Assembly: GCA_038093975.1 (NCBI GenBank)
Contig: JBBPTG010000025.1
Coordinates: forward strand, 164,857-228,856
DNA length: 64,000 nt
Direction of reading: 5' to 3'
From: Chalciporus piperatus
Lineage: Eukaryota; Basidiomycota; Agaricomycetes; Boletales; Boletaceae
The notes beneath the pieces are model-generated. The model was not told the origin of the DNA, searched no databases, and was given only the letters and a program-made list of their open reading frames with translations. A program made the position numbers and the translations under genes. Each line of letters opens with the position of its first letter. Positions within the stretch are counted from its first letter, which is position 1. Below, in pieces: positions 11,393 to 22,154 of this stretch.

Positions 11393-13260
11393 CCTACCCA
11401 GTCTCACCAGATTTCGGGTTCGTGCCTATGAATGAACATCTCCCTCTGCAATATACCAAAAGTGACGGGCGAACGATAGATGCACCAACATCTGCAGAGG
11501 GATTCTAGATTGGTGCTGTGCGATTCACGATTGTCATAAATTTCCGACCGTCTTCATTCGAACTTGGACGATATCATTCGCTGTTTTGCTGTTGCTTTGA
11601 TCTCACGATCTGACACTCGTTTTTTTTTCCTTTCTTGCCATTTTGCTTCTCTTTTCAGAAACGTTATATACGAAATTGGAAGATGCCCATCCGTTCATTT
11701 CACGAACCCCCCATCATACCTGCCTCATCCGCATCGCTCTCATCCATTCCGCCGTGTATACCTTTGCTCACTCACATGTAGTACCAAGTCTCGTTCACTC
11801 TCCACTTTTTGATACCTTTCATCGACCTTTCATTGCTCGTCTCTCCATCTCTCAACTTGTCGCATACGGTTACCCCGTATCCTCGTTACCCCGTTCATTG
11901 ATATACCTGCTCGTGTCCCCCCTATGGTCCAATGTGATCGGAAGCAAATTGTTGTTTTGTTTCATACCGTCTGGGCGTCGACCTTTCATTTGAGTGGGCG
12001 CAGTTGTAACCAACGGGAAAAGTGAGATAAGGTCCTGTTATTTCGGATCGCTGGGAGATAGTTTCACCTTGCTTACTATCAACTCCCTAGGCCCACTCGC
12101 CTGATTGATTTGTTCTCACCGCCAAAAGTCTCGACCCCGTCCGACAAACCTGACATTGTTTGTTTCCACGACAGTCCGGGATGCGAACGGCGTCCGTCAC
12201 CTCGATCAGGAAAGACAGTCGATCTGGACATGCAGATCTTGATCGTGACAGAATTCTGATCGGGAACCTCGAAATTGGTTCATGTCAGCTCATGTTTTGT
12301 CTCCTTTTGCTGTTGTATTTTCCTGTTTGTACTAGTATCACACTATGTTACTCGTCATGTGATGTCCGTGTGACGTCACCTTGCAGCCAAATAAATTTAT
12401 TCATGCATTCACATGTTGGGGTCAGATCGTTAGCATGGGCGTCTCGTCAACGAAAAGGTTAGGTTCAGACGTTGTATTACACACTCACCGCGTCCAATCG
12501 AACCCACATGAGGATGATCGATGGATTGATTCAAGATCAAGGACGAACAGGAGGCATGCATGCGATTTAATAGTGGCTGTTTATTATAGAAACACGGGAT
12601 GGAAGCACGCCGCGTCTGATCTTCCCGATCGATGAATGATCGGCTCCCAATAGGCCTGGGGTACAGGCTGGTACAGGAAGGGCGTGGTTTCAGGTGATCG
12701 TTGAATAATGGCAAGGTTCAGTGGCGTTTACACTTGCCGTCGGTCAGCTGCGGCTCCTTCAGGGCAGCTTCCTCCTTTCTACGCCTAATCTGTGCGAAAA
12801 CCAGGCGTTCTCCGTGAACGTGTTTGGTGATATATGGCTGCTTTCAATGCGGTTCAGGTGTTCGAGATCTGCAGGAAAACGATGCAGGGTTGTATCTCGA
12901 ATCAATCTAATCTCTGAGGTACAGTGGCAAGCCTCGTGTTCAGTCAGGGGGGTTGTGCACAGCGTGCAAACTGTATTGCCGCACCAACAAGGCAGGCGAG
13001 TCAAGTGAGTCAACGAGCGTAGTAGGGCAGAGAAGGATTAAGTGTAGAGCGGTAATCATATGTTCAAGGGGTAAAAAAATCGATCCCTAGTGAAAAGTGT
13101 ACACCCTGATTTAAACAGGAAAAAAAATACATACAATTTCGTCCGTATTTCCGAGTCCTTGAAGTTTAAGATATCTCCAATTCCCATTCGATCCAACACG
13201 ATATAGCTGGTCGGCAGAAAAGCCGCATGCAACATGCGATGGATATGGATATAGCAGTCG
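11393..13260. other. Intergenic between convergent HSF and TVP38 genes
   Basis: 1.9 kb of convergent 3' flank. A perfect 10-bp inverted repeat (TCCCTCTGCA at 11441-11450, TGCAGAGGGA at 11492-11501) lies about 50 bp after the HSF stop and may form a stem-loop in its 3' UTR. The rest is T-rich with short frames only and nothing recognisable. Confidence 0.5.
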
Positions 13261-14607
13261 CTAAACTGCACCGGTGCCAGCCGAATTTGTGTCGTTCCGC
13301 CGAGATGGAACGAGGTTGTGTGGGATGAGCTCAGTTTCCGTCATGATTTCCCGCGAGCGAGATGCTGAAGGGAGACGACCGTATGTATGTGGGGGGAGGT
13401 CATCGTCGAGTGGGACGTCCGAGCCCAGGAATGCTACTCTTTCCTCTGACACATTGCCAGATGGCTCCGCCTCATCATCCAACTCATCATCAACCGCCCG
13501 TCGTGCGACCCAGCTGATGTATACGAACAGGGCAACACACAGCAAGATACCACCGACCGTCCAGACCTTGCTCCATCCGTCCTTCTGTTCTTCCGATGTA
13601 CCATCTTCCTTCTGCGCACTGAAGGAGCGAATGCCTGCGCCGATGCTTGTGTGTACGATCACCTTGAAGAGGGAGAGCGCTGTGCACGTAACGTAGGTCT
13701 TCATCTCCAAGGTCGTTGCGGCAAGAACGGCGTTCATCACATTGTAAGGGTATGGTGCAAGGCGGATGAGGAAAAGTAGTTGAGGTTTGCGTTCAATGGC
13801 TTGCACTGCTCGGCATAGTCCTCGTGTCGATTGCAGCCAACGGGCAATGTGCTCGCGAAGGAAAGTGCGAGATAAGGAAAAGACGACAATTGCGCCTGAT
13901 AAAGCTGCAGTGTAGGATATCACCGCGCCGATCCATGGGCCATAGGTATAACCAGAGAGCGTGATCAACGTGGAATATAATGGAAGAGGGGCTGTCGTGT
14001 TTGAGAAGCGTCGAGGCAGATAGAAGCACCAGGGATGGGTAGAGCGAGACAGAAATAGTAAAAAATACAGCACACAGAGAATCGAGAGGCGGACGTACGG
14101 AAAGTGGTGATAAAAATCAGGCAGAAGAGTATGGCATAGCCAAAGTACTCGTCGTTGCGCAACCAGTGGGAGAGTTGATCAAGACCTGTATAAACACCAG
14201 TTGAAAGTTCGAATTCACGAGTCGGCAAGATATGCAATGGAACAAAAACATGTTAGATTTAGCACGGATTTGTTCAGAGGACAGTCGGGGATTTGCAGCC
14301 AATCAAATCTTTGGTATTACTCACCGTCAAACACCTGCGTCTTCCAAAACGCGATCGCTAGCAAGAAACCGAGACTAGTAGCACCGTACGCCAACACAGG
14401 CGACCACTTTCTGAACAGATTCCATATTCGAAGTGTGCGGGGGCGAACGTAGCGAAGGGACTGCGATCGAGGACCCGAGGACACGGATGAAGCGCGCGCT
14501 GGGATGAATGAGTGTGCCTGACGGTTGGTGCTGCGGAGCGGGGGAGTCTGTGGACTCGAGGGGATATCGCTGGGGGAAGACGAGGTGCTCAATTTTTCTT
14601 CTGACAT
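13261..14607 (-). CDS. TVP38: TVP38/TMEM64-family Golgi membrane protein
   Basis: Polytopic protein of the VTT/DedA (SNARE-associated) family; yeast Tvp38 is in late Golgi vesicles and relatives act in lipid scrambling. A Ser/Pro-rich cytosolic N-terminus of about 60 residues comes first, then a TM (WSPVLAYGATSLGFLLAIAF), a second hydrophobic segment (FGYAILFCLIFITTF), and the VTT core (PPLPLYSTLITLSGYTYGPW, LFLIRLAPYPYNVMNAVLAA). A C-terminal TM (GGILLCVALFVYISWVARRA) precedes an acidic tail. Two introns, after VFDG and after FITTF, keep frame. Start at 14607 and stop at 13261-13263 are clear. Convergent with the HSF gene. Confidence 0.93.
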
Positions 14608-16078
14608 GGTAGGCTCCTTGAATGTCCTGGGCGTCTGGATTGTTTCTCGTACTCGACTTTGCTGGGTAGAAACGGTTACTATAAGGCAATGGGCAATTGA
14701 TGGGATCCGGCCCAGGTGGTGCGAAGGCGAAAATGAGAAATCTACCCAAACAAAGGGAGGCGAGAGCGTACAAGACGCAAGGGAGGGGAAGTGTGACAGG
14801 AGGGAAGCAAAGGAAAGACTTGGATGGTAAAAATATAAAACTTGGAACAGTTGCGGTACAGGGACTCCATCTTGACATTACCACCTTCCTATCTCGGTCA
14901 AACTCACACGCCATCATCACAGGTCTACCGTCTTGGAACCCGTACTGCGCATCATGTGAACTCTTCTAATCAATTCCAATGACCAGTGACTCAGTGAGTA
15001 TAGCTGTTGCGAGGTAGAGTACCTGTAATATGTCTTTTTCGTCGATCATACGACCGCAGCACTGCATCCGTTTGAGGCACGCGCGCTAACCCCATGCAAA
15101 GTCTCAGTTGATTGGCGCCGATTGCCAATATTCGGAAGAAAGTCGTACATCCGTTCAACATTCCTGGTACGTCGACGGTCGCGCTGTGCCCACTTGGACG
15201 TTGCATACGTTGCGTATTGGTACAGCGCGACATTCCGAAATAAAGTGCCATATGAGGGACCGTATTGGACAAAATTATTGACTTTGTTTTGCCAAGTTTT
15301 TGGACTTGGAATCACACAGATTTGGACTTCGAGCACAATTCCTTGATTTTGATCCTTGACCTTGATGCTCCACCTTCCTAAATAGGTGGTTTCTGCGTAC
15401 GTAATCAAGTGTGCTGTGTAAGTATTCAGCGAGGAACATTATCATACACGCCGTATCGATATACTAAATTATCCGCCCTTTCCTCCGTTTCCGCTTCTCA
15501 TCGACGCAGAGCCGTTCAGCGCAGTCAACTGCCTCCACCTCTTCCCCCGACAATCGACATCGCGGGATACAACAGCGTTCCCAACTGACGCGGCCCCAAG
15601 CCATCCTGGGGAATGATCAATCAACGGAGGGTTTGCCTGTGCGACCACTCACGGATGAGGAGACGGCCAACAAGGTGCACAAGGGTCCGGCTGGATTCGG
15701 GCGATGGTGGATGGTGGCGTATAAACATTACGACCCGGGGTGCCACCAGACATACGCAGTTCTGGCGTATTCATGTAGGCTGTCATGACTGGCGGTAGGT
15801 GCCTATATGCATGGTATCCGTCGTCTCTCAATGCTATCTTTATAGATCCTGAGATGCTCTGGCGGTCCTGCAGGATGCCTTGGCATGCTGATACGCTTCT
15901 CCAACTCGCTGAAGTTTATCATCATCGTGAAGGTGAGCGTAACAGCGTATATGCGTGCGCTTCACTCAGCTCCATCTGTTCAGAGTATAGTACAAACTCG
16001 ACGATACCTCCCGGAACCTGTGCAGCAATCCATGGGTTCTGATCGTAAAAGGCGAGGATTTGAGCACACGTTGCACTG
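14608..16078. other. Gene-poor stretch with left copy of an inverted repeat
   Basis: Upstream of TVP38. The frames overlapping its 5' side look like leader sequence rather than protein. From about 15247 to 15383 lies one copy of a diverged repeat whose partner sits at 16771-16930 in the other orientation. I see no other supported feature. Confidence 0.45.
15247..15383 (-). repeat. Diverged inverted repeat, left copy
   Basis: Read on the minus strand this begins TAGGAAGGTGGAGCATCAAG and ends with TTTTGTCCAATACGGTCCCT. The partner at 16771-16930 shares the same 20-bp start, an internal TCGAAGTCCA, a GGCAAAA block and the GTCC..T.CGGTCCCTCA end, with the middle diverged and of different length. 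The two copies face each other about 1.4 kb apart, as expected for terminal repeats of an old element or for two insertions of a small repeat family. Confidence 0.65.
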
Positions 16079-16429
16079 TCAGGGATGAGTCTGGCGAGGT
16101 GTCTGTCTTCGGCTTGGGTTCGTCTCCCCCTCTCCCTCTTGGGCATGAGTCAGGTGTGAAGGGGTCTTCGGCGCCGTGAAGAAGAGAGCCTCATATGTAG
16201 ATCGTGTGGTGGGAGGGAGAGGGTCGCAGGTGAGGTGTCTGCCTTGCGTGACGTCAGGTGGGATGAAGGTAGTCAGAACGCGGTTCTGGCGTTGTGCAAG
16301 GTTGTGCATGGGTTTATTTGAGGACGAAGACATGTAGGTATATCGGAACCTCGCTCCGTCTCCCAACTGAATGCGAAGCGCGAGTGAAACACGACGGCCT
16401 ACTAGTTCCGCTGCAGCAGTTCTGATCAT
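16079..16429 (-). CDS. Possible hypothetical protein between inverted repeats
   Basis: Unrecognised 116-codon frame (MIRTAAAELVGRRVSLALRI at the start) with codon use similar to nearby genes. An adjacent downstream frame (DQNPWIAAQVPGGIVEFVLY, near 15990-16050) may belong to the same gene after an intron, but I could not build a convincing join or see a domain. It lies between the two copies of the diverged inverted repeat, so it may be cargo or a decayed part of a mobile element. Low confidence that it is a working gene. Confidence 0.25.
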   Translation of the reverse strand: MIRTAAAELVGRRVSLALRIQLGDGARFRYTYMSSSSNKPMHNLAQRQNRVLTTFIPPDVTQGRHLTCDPLPPTTRSTYEALFFTAPKTPSHLTHAQEGEGETNPSRRQTPRQTHP

Positions 16430-17130
16430 GTATAGTGAATCCTGGGATCTCCTGTTCGTTCATGAGGTGGAAAACAAATGTATGATGCGATCTGTACAGA
16501 AAAACAACGATAAGAGTATGGGTCTACAAAGTTCGGATCCGATGGGCTAGGTGGGCCAAAAGAGCACACCGAGTCCTTACTTGTGTAGTGAGTGAGATTC
16601 TCCATCAGCCGTGACTCTTCCTTGCAGTCCACCTCGATTCCAGATCGTGATGGCTGAGCCGAGGGTCGTCCATCATCCGACGCAGCCGGAGAATGTTGTA
16701 GTTGACCTTGGGTTGACCATGAATCAATATCTGTTCAGTGAGCGAGCGGGGTCTGTTAATCAAACCAAATTAGGAAGGTGGAGCATCAAGTCCCAAGTCG
16801 AATGCGCAAAATTCGAAGTCCAGGTTGCAGGAAGTGAGCACCAAAAGCAAAGATATTTCGGACCAAACGCAAGACATCCTGGCAAAATTGCTTGGACGAT
16901 TTTGTCCAGTGCGGTCCCTCAAAGTGCCAGACTGAGACGCGCTCAACCTTGTTCACACGCATCTCTTTACTCGGCAACTATCATCCTTGTTGCTCGTAAA
17001 CGTGCTACTAGTCTTATTTTTGCACTTGAACACCCTTCCTTTCTTGCACTGACACCGCCGCATCAACACATCCTCCTCCGGGCACATCCCGAGCGGAAAG
17101 CTAAAGAAGGTTGTCCTAGCGCACGGAGAA
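16430..17130. other. Intergenic with right copy of inverted repeat
   Basis: Contains the right repeat copy (16771-16930) and then the pyrimidine-rich upstream region of the small mitochondrial-type protein gene at 17131. No other gene seen. Confidence 0.45.
16771..16930 (+). repeat. Diverged inverted repeat, right copy
   Basis: Starts TAGGAAGGTGGAGCATCAAG and ends GTCCAGTGCGGTCCCTCAAA before GTGCCA; the same landmarks occur inverted at 15247-15383. The middle is diverged and about 20 bp longer than in the left copy. No flanking target-site duplication was identified. Confidence 0.65.
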
Positions 17131-17698
17131 ATGTCCTCCCTACGCTTCCTCTACCAACGCACTCCATTCCGCGCACGTGTGCAGCAGAATCGGACATACA
17201 GTGATCCAGCATCTCAGCAAAGATCTGGTCACGCAAACTTTTATGCGTCCATGCTTCCTGCCATGATCCCAGTGGCGTTGCTCGGGTCGGCGGTGTACAT
17301 GGTAAGTTCCTCCTGCCATTTGATATATTCATCATTCGTCTCCAGTGTTTCGTCTCTTGTCTCTGGGTGCTCCTTTACTTTTTGGCAGTCCGGCGTCGCA
17401 GCACCGCTCTGACAGGATTATTGACCCCCGCCGTCTTCTTTCCTATCATTCTTCGCTTCTGGTTCATGTCCCGCTCATAATGGTCGATTATTCGCGTCTA
17501 TCAAATATCCAGGGACTACAACTCACTCAGAGCCGACTGGCGCACGAAAAGTTCCTCGATGAGGCGAAAGAGCGCATCCGTGCACTCGAAGAGGAAGTAG
17601 ATACACTCCAGAGACAACGATCATCTGGAGTCCCGGTCACGTTGTCTTCCAATCCTGTGCAATCTCCCAAGAGTCGATCTTGGTTACCATGGTCTTGA
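17131..17698 (+). CDS. Small single-pass, probably mitochondrial, coiled-coil protein
   Basis: Two-exon gene (17131-17301 and 17513-17698) for about 118 residues. The N-terminus is Arg-rich without acidic residues up to about residue 24 (MSSLRFLYQRTPFRARVQQN), as in a mitochondrial presequence. A TM segment follows at about 41-57 (MLPAMIPVALLGSAVYM), then a charged helical stretch (LAHEKFLDEAKERIRALEEE) predicted to be coiled coil, and a Pro/Ser tail. The build resembles small inner-membrane or assembly proteins, but no named family is recognised. The 211-nt intron is long for this window and could hide another small exon. Confidence 0.7.
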
Positions 17699-18044
17699 TT
17701 ATGAAATACGGTTTCCCATTCAGATGAAAGGTCTACACACGATATGGTTCGACCAAAGATGTAGTACGTTAGCAAGGATAATGCCAGGGGTATGAATCAA
17801 ACAGAACAGCAATGATAGATGGAATAGTGCACAAGAGAAGCAGGTGAACCGATACTGAACCAGAACAGAAAGGTCCACATAGTACGCGGAGAAATTAGAA
17901 GCAACCGACGCACACCAGTATACGTCACTCTCAGACCGTATTCGAAAGGACTTTGTTAACGAGAACGGACTTATATTTATCATATAGTTTCGCAGAACTG
18001 TTCACAAGACGTTGAGCGAAGGTTAGGGAGACATCAGATAATAG
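17699..18044. other. Convergent 3' flanks
   Basis: 346 bp between the stops of the small coiled-coil gene and the PEX11-family gene; AT-rich, with no gene or repeat seen. Confidence 0.5.
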
Positions 18045-19398
18045 TCACCTGAGAATGCCAGCTGCGAGACCAGCGAAGGCCTGAATGGTATCTTTTCCAC
18101 GTTTAAGTCTGAATATGTCATACGCTGGCAGGGCGTTAGATCAACAGCAAAAAGACAACCATAGGTATTTTCCTTACAGACAAAGATAAAGTCCATTATC
18201 AGTTTCGCTCGCGAGGCCTGCAGCCAGTAGCTCTTGCGCTGGAGCCTGGAAAGTTCCTGTTCGTCGAGTTTTGAAGTCTTCGGTCGGGATTTGGATGTCG
18301 CACCGTCCAACGACTCCTTGTACGCTCGGGTTTCCACTACAACGCGCATTTAGCAAACATTTCGGTTATTCGCTCAATATTTACCTTGACGCTGTAGACT
18401 CTCCACAATGTTCATCTCCACCCCATTCTCAACCAAACCGACCAAAGTGCCGAAAAGCCAACACCAATCTGCAAACCGTGCGGCACGGGCACCAGTTCTA
18501 GGACCGACAAACCCAAGTCGTGACAATGTATAAATATCGTCTGAGAGGCCGTTCACAAGGTCCAGGAGGACTGGTGGCGGTGCAGAAAGCAGCGCTTGCA
18601 AGAACGGATGCGAGAGAAGAGTACTGCTGAAGGACGGCGACGGCTTCTTTGCTAGGGTATCAGCAAGGCCATGAGGAGTCGTGGATGAACCGGCCGAAGA
18701 AAATGGGACCGTCTTTTGTGCCATTACGGCGCTCAAGGGAGTGAGCCAGTTGAAAAGAATGAGCATTTTCCTGAAATACAAAGTTAGGAGTACCCAAACC
18801 AATAGCTAGTAGACAAGACAGTACCTTGTGAAGGAGAAGCCACTGCGAGCAGACTCGAGCCGCCGTACAAGTTCGTGTGGCAAGCCGGCCTTGCTATTTC
18901 TGAATAGTATTTTGGTATGCAAGAGCAGGTATACACGTATCGTATATTGCATCAGTTTCTACCGTCAGAAACGCGTTAACCGACTCCACCTGCAGAAGTA
19001 GTAATAGTACGCACAAATGCTTTGTCCCGTCCGTCACTCGTGATGAGCATGTCCCGCCACACTTCATGCCTGCCAACCTTTTTCCCTGCCTCTATTGCAC
19101 GCTCGTTCGCCTCGTCTACTTCATCCTCCTGGTCAGCATCCTCTGCCGAGGCGCCCTTCTCCGTAGCCTGCTCCTCGGATTTCTCGTCCCACAAATGTAT
19201 GCTGGGATTCCCAAAGTGTGACCGAGCTGTTGTACTTGGGCGGGGCGTACGGGGCGGATGTGCGGACAGTGGGTTTACCTGAAAGGAGTTGTCCATATCG
19301 AAGGAGGGTGGTGTGTAGAACTGCGCCTGCATCGAGTCACGTAACGAGGAGGATGGCATGAGGTCTCCGTCCTCGTTAGGGAATGATACTGAGGACAT
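18045..19398 (-). CDS. PEX11-family peroxisomal membrane protein
   Basis: Likely promotes peroxisome elongation and division. Exons join to an acidic, Ser-rich N-terminus (MSSVSFPNEDGDLMPSSSLR...), then the PEX11 core: KLMQYTIRVYLLLHTKILFR, VRRLESARSGFSFTRKMLIL, FNWLTPLSAVMAQ, VLLDLVNGLSDDIYTLSRLG, ADWCWLFGTLVGLVENGVEM, a basic region and a final YDIFRLKRGKDTIQAFAGLA. The ending AFAGLAAGILR is typical of the family. The long N-terminal extension suggests a PEX11C-like paralogue rather than the short yeast form. Stop TGA at 18045-18047; four or five short introns keep frame. Divergent from the dynein light chain gene with 190 bp between starts. Confidence 0.85.
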
Positions 19399-19588
19399 AT
19401 TGGCCTAGAATTAGGACGTCGAGAACTCCAGAGGGCGAGGACGGGCTAGGGAAGTAAAGAGGACCAGAGAGAATTGCTCGCTATGACCAAGTGTAGTACG
19501 ACCGTTTCCCCAGGAACAAACACAGCGTAAACAAAGTGGCAGGACCTTGGACCGCTGCACCGTCTAGGGACTCTCAACTTAACAAAGG
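19399..19588. promoter_or_regulatory. Shared promoter, PEX11-like and Tctex genes
   Basis: 190 bp between two divergent start codons, so both promoters must lie here or overlap the neighbouring genes. No clear TATA box was seen. Confidence 0.5.
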
Positions 19589-20140
19589 ATGTCATATGGA
19601 TTCCGTTCACCCGTATCTCGTTCCGAAGCTACCTCACCTCACCTGGCCAGGCCAACCTTCGACACCGAACTTCTTCGTACATACATGAAGAAACTTCTGC
19701 AGACGACTCTCCAACACGCGATCTGGTCTTCTGATCGGGATCAAGTAAAATCTTGGATGAAGGATATCAAGGAGCGTGTCAAAGTTCGGATGATAGAGAT
19801 ACAACCATCTTGTTTGTGAGTTTCGACGTCCAAAGTTTCAGGTGGACGTTGACAGATCGCGACCAGCAAGTATATCATTCTAGTTCAGATAAATGAAAAT
19901 CTCAATCAGGGTGGACGGTAGGTCGACGGAGTTCTGTCCCGAATTGCACGGGCTCATTGACTCTTGATGTAACAGTGCTGACATGATCTCCCACTGGGAA
20001 GACGGTGACGCTTGTATAAACGAACTTTTCTATAACGTTCGCACCCCTCGACTATGCATTTTGGATGAACAATGACACTCTTTTCGCAGGACTCTATAAT
20101 TTGCACGTGTATCGCACTCGCTATTCGAAGTTCGTCATGA
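19589..20140 (+). CDS. Dynein light chain, Tctex-type
   Basis: Light chain that binds the dynein intermediate chain and cargo. Four exons give MSYGFRSPVSRSEATSPHLA at the N-terminus, a helix-rich part (LLRTYMKKLLQTTLQHAIWS, DIKERVKVRMIEIQPSCF), then the beta-strands of the fold (KYIILVQINENLNQGGRADM, ISHWEDGDACINELFYN, DSIICTCIALAIRSSS). The YKYIV..QI.EN.GQG-like block is the family signature. Introns fall after SCF, inside the GGR codon and after FYN; all preserve frame. Stop TGA at 20138-20140. About 120 residues, the usual size. Confidence 0.86.
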
Positions 20141-22012
20141 CACCTGGACTATTCTCAGGTCTGCAGCGTTAGATTGCACCCCTTTGTACCTGTATTCCGA
20201 GGAAACTCAGAGTGCAAGTTCCGTATCGACACGCTATCAATACATCACGCTGTACCGGCAACACCCGCACTGTGTTTTCCAAACGACGGTGTGCGATACT
20301 CCGCTATCTTTGTCCAACTACCGAATCCGCGCCTTCTGCCGCAAAACACCTGCGGTTCCCCTTGTCCGAATTGGGCGCACCGTACTTCTGTTTTAACCTC
20401 CTTGTTTGCACATCACTTCCAGAAGATGTCGCCGCGGTTCTAATGTCCAGCGAATTATCGACGAGGCTAATTCACGAACTCAAACTCACGTTCGCTCGTC
20501 CGCCCTTGTCGTTCGAAGTTAAATTATCCTTAATTTTGACGTGATGTATCCCCTCGCTCCCTTTCATGCCCATGAATTTAATCAGGTCATTGGCCCTTCT
20601 GATACATTTGCAAGTTACACGGGCTTTACCAGCCTAAGGTAGCGTTGATTCGGTTCCCGAATATCCCGGGTTGGATTGACTGTCATCGTGAAGAGAGTAT
20701 GTTTGCCTCGTTTTCTCACCGCTCGGCGCTCATCAACTTCTTTGCTTAAACCGGCGACTGGGTCATCTTGTGCCCGCACAATGTCTCACGAAACAGATCA
20801 GTAGTTTGGCCTCCTCTCCTGGGAATATCTCTCCGTCTATTCGCCACCTTCCCATCCCTTGATCTCCGAGGAGTCGATGACGGGAAACGTCGTCTCCGCC
20901 CAAAGAATCAAACAGATCCCTCGATCTCGAGGATCTGAAATCTCGCACGAAGCTGTATACCAAGGATGGACTGATTGTAGTGAACGTCATGCGGAAAACG
21001 GGAACACCCCGTCTCTGGTATGATGTATTCTAAACGTCTGCTTCAGTCCCAATACCAGCCTGGTGGAGTCCGTCGCTCAGTTTTATCACCCCAAATTCCC
21101 CAGGTCGACTCGTTCAACCCGCGCTGCCTCTAATCCCGGATGACGGAGATTTGGCAATACGATTTTCAGCAGCCTTTGCATCGGTTGACCATCGGGACTG
21201 TCCGTACCCCGCAAGAGTCTCCCCGTTTCTTCTTCTGATGGCATCGATGGTATGCGTTACAGATCATCAGCACATTTGGCATTGTTCAGATATCACAACT
21301 GTGCGTCCAATCGGCGGCTGATACATTGCTGATGTATTGCAGCCCAACACACGTGTAGCAATACCTCAGCCTGCGTGTCAAAACAGACGTTTCTATGCTT
21401 TCATTTCGTTAGGCGAGAATTCCCAGTGATTCCCCCTGAGTCACAGGTCAGTCCACAAAATTATACATTGTATGTACACCGTGTTTTTTTACGTCGACAA
21501 CACATGTGTTGGTATCTCCCACTCATCTCGCGTATTTGGGGGGATATCCATTCTCGTCCGCTCCGTTTGTTCAACCGCCCCTTATTGCGGTATCGTGTAG
21601 GACGCAAAGATAAGTCCGGTTTTTGTATTTCAAGCATTTCTCCCAGCGGACAGCGAACAATTGACATAGATGAGACCACGATATCTATCTATCTTTATAC
21701 CCTCACTTGCCTTCCTGAAATAGCCAGGCCTAACCCTTTCTTTCAGAGTCTCACCCATCCGGGCAACTCAGTTCCTATCTCAAACCCCGAACATATCTGT
21801 CGGAAAATAGCTCCTATCCCACTTGTTCTCACATTTTCTGACTAGGACAAGAAGGGATAGTTTCGTACTCCCACGTAACGATTGAATCGTAATTGGGGCA
21901 TTCTAAAGTAGCGAACAATCGTGCTATGGATTCCCATGACTCGTCATTAAGTAGGCGCAGAAGCTGAATGGTTGTCTGCCGTTAACTGCATGCAAGCCGT
22001 CAGCTGCATCAA
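20141..22012. other. Gene-poor region, no confident gene
   Basis: 1.9 kb with several short plus-strand frames (for example 20174-20544 and 21375-21845) that are not recognisable and do not join into a domain. A decayed gene is possible. It ends at copy B of the 142-bp repeat. Confidence 0.45.
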
Positions 22013-22154
22013 CTTTTTGTAAGCGCTCATTGAGTGCTCAATGAGCTCGGCTGGACCGCTTAGCTCGGTTTGGAGTCGCTTACAGTCTGCTTGGCCAATG
22101 AGAGCCTCCCAAAGTGTGGTGGAATGAGTACGTTATTTTGACGCTTTGCAGATG
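22013..22154 (-). repeat. 142-bp dispersed repeat, copy B
   Basis: Reverse complement of 3507-3648 with 141 of 142 positions identical. The same open frame (minus strand here) leaves the repeat through AYKKLMQLTACMQLTADNHS and stops soon after, differing from the tail of copy A. Separation from copy A is 18.4 kb. Confidence 0.85.

Noticed and set aside
11564..11993. Overlapping plus-strand frames after the HSF gene
   Set aside because: Low-complexity T/C-rich 3' flank with poor codon use and no domain.
14375..14920. 181-codon minus-strand frame overlapping TVP38 exon 1
   Set aside because: It reads the TVP38 N-terminus out of frame and has no family match; probably 5' UTR.
20174..20544. Possible F-box-like gene downstream of the dynein light chain
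   Set aside because: Pieces such as LPEDVAAVLMSSELSTRLIH hint at a helical protein, but no F-box core or joinable exons were found.
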